In this document: positions 16,394 through 25,281 of the stretch, piece by piece
How positions within the stretch are numbered: the stretch's first letter is position 1
Layout: the number at the start of each line of letters is the position of its first letter
Source of the DNA: Guptibacillus hwajinpoensis
Lineage (GTDB): Bacteria; Bacillota; Bacilli; Bacillales; Guptibacillaceae
Length of the DNA stretch: 64,000 bases
Assembly (NCBI RefSeq): GCF_001039475.1
Contig: NZ_LELK01000004.1
Location: forward strand, 898,330 to 962,329
Direction of reading: 5' to 3'
Program-made: the position numbers and the translations under genes
The notes under the pieces: model-generated
Seen by the model: the letters and a program-made list of their open reading frames with translations, nothing else
What the model was told of the DNA's origin: nothing
Databases searched by the model: none

Positions 16394-18172
16394 ATGACAC
16401 AATCATATCAATTCGACACGCTTTCCCTACATGGTGGACAGTCACCAGATCCAACAACAGGCTCTAGAGCAGTACCGATCTATCAAACGAGTTCTTATGT
16501 ATTTCACGATAGTGAGCATGCAGAAAGGCTATTTTCACTCGATGAACCTGGAAACATTTATTCAAGAATAGGAAATCCAACTGTAGATGTTTTTGAAAAG
16601 CGGATGGCTCTTCTCGAAGAAGGTGTTGCAGCTGTCGCGACGTCATCAGGGCAAGCAGCCATTGCCCTTTCAATTATGAACATAGCAAGCGCAGGCGACG
16701 AAATCGTGGCAGCTTCGAATTTATACGGCGGTACTTATAACTTATTTGCCGTTACGCTTCCGAGATATGGAATAAACGTTACGTTTGTTGATCCTACAGA
16801 TCCTGAAAATTTCAGAGATGCTATTACAGACAAAACAAAAGCTGTATTTGCAGAGATTATTGGTAATCCAAGCTTATCCGTTCTTCATGTGGAAAAAGTT
16901 TCAGATATTGCCCATGAAGCAGGAGTGCCGCTAATCGTTGACAATACATTTGCAACGCCATATGCATGTAAGCCACTAACGCTAGGAGCTGATATTGTTG
17001 TTCACTCTGCTACAAAGTGGATTGGAGGACACGGCACATCAATTGGTGGCGTCGTGATTGACGGTGGGCGCTTTAATTGGAACTCATCCAAATATCCAGC
17101 ATTCATTGAACCGGATGAAAGTTACAACGGCATTCGCTATGCGATCGACTTTGCAACGCTAGCTTTCAGCACAAAGCTTCGTGTTCAATTGCTACGTGAT
17201 TTCGGATCATGTCTTAGTCCGTTTAATGCTTTTCTACTTCTACAGGGACTTGAAACACTTCACCTTCGAGCAGAAAAACACAATCAAAATGCATTGAAAC
17301 TAGCAGAATACTTGCAGAACCATCCTGCTGTCGAGTGGGTAAGCTACCCTGGATTGCCTTCTCACCCATCTCACCAAGATGCCCTGGAGATTCTTTCAAA
17401 TGGATTTGGTGCAGTTGTGAACTTTGGAATTAAAGGTGGAAAATCCGCAGGTAGAGAGCTCATAGATAATGTATCGCTCTGGTCTCACCTTGCGAACGTA
17501 GGAGATGCGAAAAGCTTAATTATTCATCCCGCAAGTACAACTCATCAACAGCTTAAGAAGGAGCAGTTGGAACGAGCCGGCGTCAAAGAGGAACTTATTC
17601 GTCTATCTGTTGGAGTGGAAGGTTCGGATGATTTGATCTTTGATCTGGATCAGGCGCTTCGAAAAGCAACAGGATTGGAGAACGACAGTCGAATTGTCAT
17701 AAATGATGAAGGCGAGATTAGGTGGGCGTTGCAAAGTCCTTACGTGAAAGAAAGTATCGATGGGAAAGAAAGTCAAAGACAAAAAACACTTGCCGTTGTA
17801 GGTCTCAGTGGCAATGAAGCCCGTCCAAGTCATCGTCTAGCAAGGAAAATGCAGAGACTCGGTTACAAAATCATTCCGGTCAATCCAAAGGCTCATACGA
17901 TTCTCGGAGAAAAAGCATACCCAGATCTACGAAGTATTCCAAATCAAATTGATGTTGTTCAAGTATTTAGAAGCCCTGAAGCAGCCATTGAAGTAGCGAA
18001 AGAAGCAGCAGAAGTTAAACCGCGCTTGTTCTGGCTTCAGGAAGGTGTCGTTTCAGAGAAAGCAGCACAAATAGCAGCGGATGCTGGATTACAGGTTGTT
18101 CATAACCGCTGCACTTATAAAGAAGCCCAGAGGCTCAGAGGAACGATATCAACGTATGCGTGTGAGATCTAA
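16394..18172 (+). CDS. O-acetylhomoserine sulfhydrylase fused to a C-terminal CoA-binding domain
   Basis: This 592-aa protein has two parts. Residues 1 to about 428 are a PLP-dependent MetY paralogue ([28 protein letters not shown]). After a linker of about 35 residues, residues 464-592 form a CoA_binding (YccU-like) Rossmann domain with [46 protein letters not shown] and NRCTYKEA. Ordinary MetY proteins stop near 430 residues. The domain may sense or bind CoA or acetyl-CoA, linking sulfhydrylation to acetyl-CoA supply; this is inference. A ribosome binding site TTGGAGGA sets the ATG at 16394. It starts the operon that continues through hom. Confidence 0.9.
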   Translation: MTQSYQFDTLSLHGGQSPDPTTGSRAVPIYQTSSYVFHDSEHAERLFSLDEPGNIYSRIGNPTVDVFEKRMALLEEGVAAVATSSGQAAIALSIMNIASAGDEIVAASNLYGGTYNLFAVTLPRYGINVTFVDPTDPENFRDAITDKTKAVFAEIIGNPSLSVLHVEKVSDIAHEAGVPLIVDNTFATPYACKPLTLGADIVVHSATKWIGGHGTSIGGVVIDGGRFNWNSSKYPAFIEPDESYNGIRYAIDFATLAFSTKLRVQLLRDFGSCLSPFNAFLLLQGLETLHLRAEKHNQNALKLAEYLQNHPAVEWVSYPGLPSHPSHQDALEILSNGFGAVVNFGIKGGKSAGRELIDNVSLWSHLANVGDAKSLIIHPASTTHQQLKKEQLERAGVKEELIRLSVGVEGSDDLIFDLDQALRKATGLENDSRIVINDEGEIRWALQSPYVKESIDGKESQRQKTLAVVGLSGNEARPSHRLARKMQRLGYKIIPVNPKAHTILGEKAYPDLRSIPNQIDVVQVFRSPEAAIEVAKEAAEVKPRLFWLQEGVVSEKAAQIAADAGLQVVHNRCTYKEAQRLRGTISTYACEI

Positions 18173-18194
18173 ATAAGGAGAGGGAGAAACCATT

Positions 18195-19196
18195 ATGAGA
18201 AAAATTCAATGGATTGATGTTAGAAGGTTAAGTGTACTCTTGCTAGCGGTTGTCGTTCTAATTAGTGCAGGTTGCTCTTCGTCAGAAGCTAATTCAAGTG
18301 CACCAGAGGAAATTCGAGTTGACTATGCTTATTACTCACCAACTAGTCTAGTTGTAAAGAAATTTGGGTTCCTTGAAGAAGAATTTAAGGACGACAACAT
18401 TCAAATCGAATATGTGCTCAGTCAAGGAAGTAATAAGGCATTGGAATTTCTAACGAGTAACAGCGTTGACTTTGGTTCGACTGCAGGCGCAGCTGCTTTA
18501 ATGGCAAAAGCAAAAGGAGCGCCGGTTAAGAACGTTTATATTTATTCAAAGCCTGAGTGGACAGCGCTCGTCACTAATAAAGATTCCGAGATTAGTAGTG
18601 TAGAAGATTTAAAAGGAAAAAAAGTAGCTGCGACGCTAGGAACAGATCCATACATTTTCTTACTTCGTTCTTTAAATGAAGCTGGATTATCTCAGGATGA
18701 CATTGAGCTGGTAAACCTTCAGCACGGAGATGGGGCTTCGGCACTAAGCACCGGTCAAGTTGATGCATGGGCTGGTCTTGATCCTCATATGGCAAGGGTA
18801 GAACTTGAGACAGATGCTGAACTTTTCTATCGAAATGCAGATTTGAACACGTACGGGTTTTTGAATACGCGCACAGAGTTTGCTGAAAAATATCCTGAAC
18901 ATGTGAAACGCGTGATTAACGTCTACGAGAAAGCTAGACAGTGGATCCTTGATCATCCAGAAGAAGCAGCTGAGCTACTAGCTGAAGAAGCGGACATTCA
19001 GTTAGATGTAGCCAAGAAACAGTTAGAACGTAATGATTTCTCAAATCCGATTCCAGGAGAAGAGCAGAAAGAAGCGATTATAGCAGCAGGTAACGTTCTG
19101 CAAGAAAGTGAGATTATTGACGCTGAAGCAGATGTTGAAGAATTAACGAATGAGTTAATTGATCCAACCTTCGCAGAAGAAGTTATTACGAAATAG
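18195..19196 (+). CDS. NitT/TauT-family ABC transporter substrate-binding lipoprotein
   Basis: This 333-aa lipoprotein has an N-terminal signal segment (LSVLLLAVVVLISAG) and lipobox SAGC, so it would be anchored outside the membrane. The mature part resembles SsuA/TauA-type binding proteins (NMT1/THI5-like fold): VDYAYYSPTSLVVKKFG, FGSTAGAAALMAKAKG and GQVDAWAGLDPHMA. The usual ligands are sulfonates or related compounds. The S-box setting suggests a sulfur compound or methionine precursor. No sulfonate monooxygenase gene (ssuD or tauD) is in this window. Confidence 0.85.
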   Translation: MRKIQWIDVRRLSVLLLAVVVLISAGCSSSEANSSAPEEIRVDYAYYSPTSLVVKKFGFLEEEFKDDNIQIEYVLSQGSNKALEFLTSNSVDFGSTAGAAALMAKAKGAPVKNVYIYSKPEWTALVTNKDSEISSVEDLKGKKVAATLGTDPYIFLLRSLNEAGLSQDDIELVNLQHGDGASALSTGQVDAWAGLDPHMARVELETDAELFYRNADLNTYGFLNTRTEFAEKYPEHVKRVINVYEKARQWILDHPEEAAELLAEEADIQLDVAKKQLERNDFSNPIPGEEQKEAIIAAGNVLQESEIIDAEADVEELTNELIDPTFAEEVITK

Positions 19197-19211
19197 AAAG
19201 GAGCGGTTGAT

Positions 19212-20045
19212 ATGGCGAGACAAGGGCATTCGGAAGCCTTACCGCTTAGAAGTCTAGAGAAGGCGCCTAATAAAAAGAAACTAACAGTACACCCTGCCAT
19301 TATCGGGAGTATCCTTCCTATTCTATTGCTTTTGATCTGGGAAGCACTAAGTCGATTAGCCATCCTCCCCACCTATTTGCTACCAGCACCAACAGTTATT
19401 GTAAACACGATAATCGAGCTGGGTGCTGATGGCTCGCTTTGGGGGCATATCGGAATTACACTTTATCGTATATTTATTGGATTTCTTTTAGGCGCTTTTG
19501 CTGCCTTAATACTAGGTTCATTTGTAGGCTTTTATCGAAAAGCGGAACAGCTTTTTGATCCTATTATTCAGGCGTTCCGCTCCATACCATCTCTAGCGTG
19601 GGTTCCCCTCTTTATTCTTTGGATGGGCATTGCTGAAGCATCGAAAGTGACGTTAATTGCCGTTGGTGTTTTCTTCCCAGTCTATCTAAATGTTGTGAGC
19701 GGAATCTTGAGCGTTGATCGTCAATTAATTGAGGTAGGAAAAATGTACGGACTAAGCAGTTTTCAACTTGTTAAAAGAATTATTCTTCCTGCATCACTTC
19801 CTTCTTTTCTAGTAGGCCTGAGAAGCGGACTGGGACTTGGTTGGATGTTTGTTGTAGCGGCAGAATTAATGGGAGCAAGTCAGGGACTTGGCTACTTGCT
19901 TGTTCTTGGACAGAACACGTACTCTCCTGAACTTATTATTGCAAGCATTGTTCTGTTTGCGGTGCTCGGCAAAGCGACTGATGCATTATTGAAAAAGATA
20001 GAAAATAGATCACTCCATTGGCAAGATCGGATGGAACAACGGTGA
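19212..20045 (+). CDS. NitT/TauT-family ABC transporter permease (SsuC-like)
   Basis: This 277-aa membrane protein has about six hydrophobic helices. The first lies near residues 30-50 (IIGSILPILLLLIWEALS). The cytoplasmic EAA-type loop is in SVDRQLIEVGKMYGLSSFQL. It belongs to the BPD_transp_1 family of sulfonate or taurine permeases. GGAGCGG precedes the ATG at 19212. It forms an importer with the flanking lipoprotein and ATPase genes, spaced 15 and 9 bp away. Confidence 0.9.
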   Translation: MARQGHSEALPLRSLEKAPNKKKLTVHPAIIGSILPILLLLIWEALSRLAILPTYLLPAPTVIVNTIIELGADGSLWGHIGITLYRIFIGFLLGAFAALILGSFVGFYRKAEQLFDPIIQAFRSIPSLAWVPLFILWMGIAEASKVTLIAVGVFFPVYLNVVSGILSVDRQLIEVGKMYGLSSFQLVKRIILPASLPSFLVGLRSGLGLGWMFVVAAELMGASQGLGYLLVLGQNTYSPELIIASIVLFAVLGKATDALLKKIENRSLHWQDRMEQR

Positions 20046-20054
20046 GGAGGGTCC

Positions 20055-20792
20055 ATGATGAGTCTAAAAGTTCGGAACGTTAGTAAGGAATTTGAGAATA
20101 GAAAAGCGATTGAAAACATCTCATTTAGTACTGAGCGCGGAGAAATCATCGGCATTCTAGGAACGAGCGGCTGTGGAAAAAGTACGCTGTTACGAGCGGT
20201 ATCAGGGTTAGATACGTCTTACAGTGGTGATGTTCTTCTAGATGGTCAGGTTTGCAGACATGTTGATGAACGACTCGGCTTTATTTTTCAACAGCCAAGA
20301 CTTATGCCGTGGTTATCGGTAATAGAGAATGTCTCGTTTGGCTTAAGTGGAAGAAAAGATGAGAAGCAAAAGAACGCAGCAAGATACTTGGATCTTGTAG
20401 GGCTTAAGGGAAACGAAAGTGACTATCCTAAACAACTTTCAGGGGGGATGGCGCAGCGCGTTGCGATTGCACGTGCTCTTGTCACCTCACCTGAATACTT
20501 GTTGCTTGATGAGCCGTTTAGTGCCCTTGATGCTTTTACGAAGATGAAGCTACAAGACTTATTATTAGAGATTTGGGAAGCTTACCAAACTACGATTCTA
20601 CTTGTAACACACGATGTTGAAGAGGCGCTCTATTTATGTGACCGACTTATCATCTTGAAAGGACAGCCTGGAACAATAGATGAAGAGCTACTAATTGATG
20701 AACCACGACCTCGCTCCCGTGGAAGCGCAAAGCTAGCCGCGTATAAAGAACATATTCTAAACAGGTTGGAATTAACGACACCTGTAAACTAG
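20055..20792 (+). CDS. NitT/TauT-family ABC transporter ATP-binding protein (SsuB-like)
   Basis: This 245-aa ATPase has Walker A GTSGCGKST, the signature LSGGMAQRVAIARAL, Walker B YLLLDEPFSALD and the H-loop LLVTHDVEEAL. It would energise the permease at 19212. GAGGAGGG is upstream; ATG codons at 20055 and 20058 are alternatives. The family is clear; the ligand is not. Confidence 0.92.
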   Translation: MMSLKVRNVSKEFENRKAIENISFSTERGEIIGILGTSGCGKSTLLRAVSGLDTSYSGDVLLDGQVCRHVDERLGFIFQQPRLMPWLSVIENVSFGLSGRKDEKQKNAARYLDLVGLKGNESDYPKQLSGGMAQRVAIARALVTSPEYLLLDEPFSALDAFTKMKLQDLLLEIWEAYQTTILLVTHDVEEALYLCDRLIILKGQPGTIDEELLIDEPRPRSRGSAKLAAYKEHILNRLELTTPVN

Positions 20793-20809
20793 CCAGGAGG
20801 GATCAGCAT

Positions 20810-22462
20810 ATGACCACGACGACAAACCAACTTCCTTCACAAGCTTTAGAAACAAATCTAGGGAGCTATAAGGAAATCTACTCTACATTTGAATGGCAAA
20901 ATCAAGAGAATCGATTGATTAATCATTCTACTGGAAAAATGAATGCCGCTTACGAATGCATTGATCGGCATGTCGCAAATGGGTACGGAAATAAAACAGC
21001 TTTACATTATGTTAATGGAGACACAAAACAATCGCTTACGTTTAGTGAAATAAAAGAAAAAACAGATCACTATGCTGCTGTATTAAAGAAGCACGGAGTT
21101 GAACGAGGAGAAAGAGTTTTTATCTTTCTACCGAAAAATCCTGAATGCTACATTGCCATTCTTGCTGTTATTAAAGTCGGTGCTATTGCCGCACCACTCT
21201 TTGAAGCTTTTATGGAAGAAGCCGTGAAGGATCGTATCAATGACTGTGAGGGAACCGTTCTCCTTACAGATGAGGAGCTTTGGAAACGTGTTCCTGTGAA
21301 AGACATTCCTTCATTAAATCTTATTCTTACAGCAACGGAAATAGAGAACACCATTGTTGGGAGTAAATCTCCGATTGAATGGGTTGATCCAGAAGATGGT
21401 TTAATTCTTCATTATACGAGCGGATCGACAGGCAAACCTAAAGGAGTACTACACGCTCATCGTTCTATTATTCATCATTATCAGACTGGACATTGGGTTC
21501 TTGACATAAAGGAAACAGATGTATACTGGTGTACTTCTCATCCAGGATGGGTGACGGGAAGTGTGTACGGACTTTTTGCACCATGGTTGAATCGAGCAAC
21601 TATTGTTATTTCAGGTGGACGATTTGATGCAGATCAATGGTATAGCCTAATTGATCAATTGAATGTCACAATTTGGTATAGTGCACCTACTGCATTTCGG
21701 ATGTTAATGGCAAATGAAGATATCGTACAAAACTATAATCTGAATTCGCTTCGCCACATTTTGAGTGTAGGCGAACCACTGAATCCAGAAGTAATTGATT
21801 GGGCATTCCGAGTGTGGGGGCAGCGAATTCACGACACATGGTGGATGACAGAAACGGGAGGGCATCTCATTGTTAATTTTCCGGGTGAAGTTATTAAGCC
21901 AGGATCAATGGGGCGTCCCTTTCCAGGTGTAAAGGTAGGGATCCTTGATGAAGATGGAAATAAGTTGCCGGCAGGGCAAACGGGTCAGCTTGCAATTGAA
22001 GCTCCGTGGCCAGGCTTGATGAAAACCGTGTGGAATAACTTGGAGAAATTCGAAAGTTACTTTCCATACAAAGGATGGTATGTCTCAGGAGACCTTGCTT
22101 ATCAAGATGAGGAAGGATATGTTTTCTTTCAGGGACGTGACGACGATATGATTAATTCTTCTGGGGAGCGAATTGGACCGTTTGAAGTCGAAAGTGGGCT
22201 GATTACCCACCCAGCAGTAGCAGAAGCAGGTGTTGTGGGGAAACCGGATAAAGTAAGGGGAGAAATCGTTAAAGCATACATCACCTTACGTACAGGCTAT
22301 GAACAAACGGATGAACTTATCCAAGATATTCGACTTCACGTAAGAAAGAATCTCGCTGCACATGCTGCTCCTAGAGAAATAGAAGTACTAGATGAGCTTC
22401 CGAAAACAAAAATCAGCGGGAAAATTTTACGTAGAGTATTGAAAGAGCGGTCAATACAATAA
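20810..22462 (+). CDS. AMP-forming acyl-CoA ligase, acetyl-CoA-synthetase-like
   Basis: This 550-aa ANL-superfamily enzyme has the P-loop HYTSGSTGKPKGVLHAH, the motif DTWWMTETGG and the hinge region WYVSGDLAYQDEEGYVFFQG. The catalytic lysine is in PKTKISGKILRR. The second Trp of DTWWMTETG aligns with the Trp that restricts true acetyl-CoA synthetases to acetate or propionate. The protein is a little shorter than B. subtilis AcsA. In this S-box operon it could recycle the acetate released by MetY into the acetyl-CoA used by MetX. That role is my inference; a different short-chain acid is possible. Confidence 0.85.
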   Translation: MTTTTNQLPSQALETNLGSYKEIYSTFEWQNQENRLINHSTGKMNAAYECIDRHVANGYGNKTALHYVNGDTKQSLTFSEIKEKTDHYAAVLKKHGVERGERVFIFLPKNPECYIAILAVIKVGAIAAPLFEAFMEEAVKDRINDCEGTVLLTDEELWKRVPVKDIPSLNLILTATEIENTIVGSKSPIEWVDPEDGLILHYTSGSTGKPKGVLHAHRSIIHHYQTGHWVLDIKETDVYWCTSHPGWVTGSVYGLFAPWLNRATIVISGGRFDADQWYSLIDQLNVTIWYSAPTAFRMLMANEDIVQNYNLNSLRHILSVGEPLNPEVIDWAFRVWGQRIHDTWWMTETGGHLIVNFPGEVIKPGSMGRPFPGVKVGILDEDGNKLPAGQTGQLAIEAPWPGLMKTVWNNLEKFESYFPYKGWYVSGDLAYQDEEGYVFFQGRDDDMINSSGERIGPFEVESGLITHPAVAEAGVVGKPDKVRGEIVKAYITLRTGYEQTDELIQDIRLHVRKNLAAHAAPREIEVLDELPKTKISGKILRRVLKERSIQ

Positions 22463-22476
22463 TGGGGGTGATGTCA

Positions 22477-23682
22477 GTGGAAACACTTCATGTAGCACTG
22501 ATTGGTTTCGGGACAGTCGGTAAAGGGATATACGAAAGCATTGAAGAACAGCGAGAGCAGTTAGAGAGTTTGCTTGGTAAGACAATTTCAATAGATGCCA
22601 TATTAATTAAAGATGGAGACATCAATAGAGAAGTAGACAATAATGTACTACTAACGACTAATGTCGAAGATCTACTGAGTCTACCTCAGCTTGATGTCGT
22701 TTTTGAAGCGATTATTGGTGTTGAACCTGCTCGAACGTATTTAGCTAAATTTATCGAAAAAGGCTGTCATATTGTTAGTGCTAATAAAGAGTTATTAGCA
22801 CATAAAGGCAAAGAGCTAAGGAGCCTTGCGACCAAATACAAGGTTGGATTAAGGTACGAAGCGGCAGTGGCAGCGTCTATCCCAATCTTAAGCACATTGA
22901 GAGAAGGATTAAAGAGCAATCAAATTCAAGAAATCAGCGGAATCTTAAACGGAACATCGAATTTCATTCTTAGTGAACTACAGCAAAAAGAGCTCTCATT
23001 TGAACAAGCGCTTAATGAAGCTAAAGAGAAAGGCTATGCGGAAGCTGATCCGACGAATGACATTAAGGGATGGGATGCTTTCTATAAAATTCTCATTCTC
23101 TCAGACCTTGTCTATGGCGAGCAGCCCGAATGGGACAGAATTATAAGAAAGGGAATTGACGAAGTGACGTCTGCAGACATCAAAAAAGCGGAATCAATTG
23201 GCTTTCGAATAAAACACATCGCATCGCTCAAGCCAAGTGCTGATGGACCTGTCATTTCAGTAGAGCCAGTCGCGGTCACATCATCTCATCCATTTTTCCA
23301 TGTAGCGGGTGTCAACAACGCACTCCAAGTAACTGGTAACTTAGCAGGTAGTATTACACTAAATGGACCTGGTGCAGGTGCTTATCCAACTGCTAGCGCT
23401 ATGATTGAGGATTTACTTAGCCTCTACCGCAACAGTTCCGAAAGTGTCTTTTATTCTCCATCTAAGGAGAATGGAGCTGAAGTACCTGACTGGTTATTGT
23501 TAGGTGAGATCTCAGAAGTGATGTCGATTGAACTTCTCCCTTTATCAGAAAATGGTGCATATTATGCTAGTGGTAATAGAAGCGATATCGAAACGTATCT
23601 CGAGCAAAACCCTTTCCTCAAGCTATATCCGCTCAAGGGTTTGATTAAGGAGCATGATAGGTCTAATCTGGCTCTTGTATAA
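22477..23682 (+). CDS. Homoserine dehydrogenase, methionine-operon copy
   Basis: This 401-aa enzyme reduces aspartate semialdehyde to homoserine. The NAD(P)-binding motif is LIGFGTVGKGIYESI. NGTSNFILSEL and EADPTNDIKGWDAFYKI are typical catalytic-domain sequences. A frame-open ATG at 22462 overlaps the ligase stop. GGGGGTGAT at 22464-22472 instead points to GTG at 22477. It is shorter than the usual 430-aa Hom, and its last 60 residues do not look like a standard ACT domain, so threonine feedback may be altered. It supplies homoserine to MetX and ends the S-box operon. Confidence 0.88.
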   Translation: METLHVALIGFGTVGKGIYESIEEQREQLESLLGKTISIDAILIKDGDINREVDNNVLLTTNVEDLLSLPQLDVVFEAIIGVEPARTYLAKFIEKGCHIVSANKELLAHKGKELRSLATKYKVGLRYEAAVAASIPILSTLREGLKSNQIQEISGILNGTSNFILSELQQKELSFEQALNEAKEKGYAEADPTNDIKGWDAFYKILILSDLVYGEQPEWDRIIRKGIDEVTSADIKKAESIGFRIKHIASLKPSADGPVISVEPVAVTSSHPFFHVAGVNNALQVTGNLAGSITLNGPGAGAYPTASAMIEDLLSLYRNSSESVFYSPSKENGAEVPDWLLLGEISEVMSIELLPLSENGAYYASGNRSDIETYLEQNPFLKLYPLKGLIKEHDRSNLALV

Positions 23683-23690
23683 GTATTCAT

Positions 23691-23717
23691 TCCCCTCAAA
23701 AATAGAGGGGTTTTTTC
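23691..23717 (+). terminator. Terminator of the methionine operon
   Basis: CCCCTC and GAGGGG arms with an AAAAATA loop are followed by six T, directly after hom. Confidence 0.9.
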
Positions 23718-23728
23718 AATTCTATTTA

Positions 23729-23742
23729 TGTAAGCGCTTTAT
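23729..23742. promoter_or_regulatory. cre-like sequence 1 upstream of ilvE
   Basis: TGTAAGCGCTTTAT keeps the TGTAANCGNT core of the CcpA consensus but not its last bases. It lies 113 bp before the -35 element. Confidence 0.4.
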
Positions 23743-23794
23743 TAAAATTTACAATAAAAAATATTGTGTTATGAAATCTCACGCTTGGCAATGA

Positions 23795-23808
23795 TGTAAG
23801 CGGTTCCA
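23795..23808. promoter_or_regulatory. cre-like sequence 2 upstream of ilvE
   Basis: TGTAAGCGGTTCCA matches the CcpA consensus TGWNANCGNTNWCA at all but one position. It is 47 bp upstream of the -35 box, a place compatible with CcpA activation as described for the B. subtilis ilv-leu operon. Confidence 0.55.
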
Positions 23809-23854
23809 AAAAGACTGATATATCTAAATTATCAAAAAACTTTCAAAAGGGGTG

Positions 23855-23883
23855 TTGACCTACACTTCAAACCGGCGTAATAT
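23855..23883 (+). promoter_or_regulatory. SigA promoter of ilvE
   Basis: TTGACC at 23855-23860, a 17-bp spacer and TAATAT at 23878-23883 lie within an overlapping TATAAT (23881-23886). About 130 bp of leader separate it from ilvE. Confidence 0.75.
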
Positions 23884-24016
23884 AATCCTCAATTAAACAA
23901 AGTATTCAAACAACTCACACTAAACAAGCGAAGGGCCGAACTTAAAAGAAATGGTCCTTAAATAACATCTTGATGCTTTACTGCGTCTATCTAATAAACA
24001 GAAAGGAGTGAACAAG

Positions 24017-24922
24017 GTGAGTGAACAGTGGATCTACCTTAATAAAGAATTTGTAAAAAAAGAAGATGCCAAAGTATCGGTATACGATCATGGCTTCCTC
24101 TATGGCGATGGGGTGTTCGAAGGAATTAGAATGTACGACGGCAACGTCTTCAGACTAGAGCACCATCTAGAGAGGCTTTATGATTCAGCTCATTCGATCA
24201 TGCTGAAAATAAAGCAGACCAAGGAGGAAATGACTGACATTATTGTTGAGACGCTGAAGAAGAACAAACTTCAAGATGCGTACATTCGTATCGTAGTGTC
24301 ACGCGGTGTTGGTAATCTAGGGCTTGATCCATTCACATGTAAGGAGCCTCAAGTGATTGTTATTGCAGAATCACTGGCCTTGTTCCCTAAGCATCTATAT
24401 GAATCGGGAATTGATATCGTAACGGTGGCGAGTCGAAGGAACCGGTCGGATGTACTTAGTCCAAAGGTTAAATCATTGAACTACCTCAATAACATTCTAG
24501 TTAAAATCGAAGCCAACCTTGCTGGTGTAAGCGAAGCTCTAATGTTAAATGATCAAGGATATGTTGCTGAAGGATCGGCTGATAACATCTTTATTGTAAA
24601 AGGCAACGTTATTAAAACACCGCCTGGCTACGTTGGGGCGCTTGAAGGTATTACGAGAAATGCCATCATGGAGATCGCAAGAAAGAAAGGTTATGACATG
24701 AGGGAAGAAACATTTACGCGACATGATGTCTATGTTGCAGATGAAGTGTTTCTGACTGGTACAGCTGCCGAGGTTATTGCTGTCGTGAAAGTAGACGGTC
24801 GAGTAATCGGCGAAGGAAAACCTGGTAAAACAACAAATGAACTTCTTGGAGCATTTCGTAACATTGTCACTGTAGATGGCGTAAGTGTTTACCCGTCTAA
24901 GCGTGATGTGCAAGCAGGATAA
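24017..24922 (+). CDS. ilvE: Branched-chain amino acid aminotransferase
   Basis: This 301-aa fold-type IV PLP enzyme makes valine, leucine and isoleucine from their keto acids using glutamate. GVFEGIRMYDG, the lysine region VKSLNYLNNILVKIEA and GYVAEGSADNIFIVKG are family signatures. The GTG at 24008 is part of the ribosome binding site AAAGGAGTG (24002-24010), so the GTG at 24017 is the start. It precedes the T-box that controls the rest of the pathway. Confidence 0.93.
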   Translation: MSEQWIYLNKEFVKKEDAKVSVYDHGFLYGDGVFEGIRMYDGNVFRLEHHLERLYDSAHSIMLKIKQTKEEMTDIIVETLKKNKLQDAYIRIVVSRGVGNLGLDPFTCKEPQVIVIAESLALFPKHLYESGIDIVTVASRRNRSDVLSPKVKSLNYLNNILVKIEANLAGVSEALMLNDQGYVAEGSADNIFIVKGNVIKTPPGYVGALEGITRNAIMEIARKKGYDMREETFTRHDVYVADEVFLTGTAAEVIAVVKVDGRVIGEGKPGKTTNELLGAFRNIVTVDGVSVYPSKRDVQAG

Positions 24923-24945
24923 GGATAACAAATAAATATTCATAA

Positions 24946-25166
24946 TCGATGACGAGGCAAAAGAATCAGGATTTGGTATTAACCAGAGAGCCGGTAGTGG
25001 TGGAAGCCGGTATTACCCCCTGAATCGACATCCCCTCCGAGTGTTGATCTGAAATGAGTAAGCTAGGATCAACCAAGTGTCCTTTGACACTTGTTATCAA
25101 AGCGAGCAGCATAGCTGTTCATGAGGCGACTAGTTCAAATAGGTCGCAAAATAGGGTGGTACCGTG
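24946..25166 (+). ncRNA. T-box leader RNA upstream of ilvB
   Basis: The leader ends in the T-box motif AGGGTGGTACCGTG (25153-25166). Upstream is a long stem I with an apical region around CAGAGAGCCGG. Candidate specifier codons on the 3' side of stem I are ATC (25024 or 25030, Ile) and CTC (25035, Leu). I cannot decide between them without folding. Uncharged tRNA would allow read-through into ilvB. Confidence 0.93.
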
Positions 25167-25167
25167 A

Positions 25168-25224
25168 AGTCTTTTCACCCCTATGGACCGTAAGATGCGG
25201 CGTAGGGATGAGAAGGCTTTTTTA
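25168..25224 (+). terminator. T-box-controlled terminator before ilvB
   Basis: AGTCTTTTCACCCCTATG pairs with CGTAGGGATGAGAAGGCT, including G-U pairs, and is followed by TTTTTT. The T-box motif bases just upstream form the alternative antiterminator. Confidence 0.9.
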
Positions 25225-25281
25225 TAGTTATAAGGTAGGAAAGTTAGTCTGTTAGACAATAAAGCATTGGAGGGTATGAGT

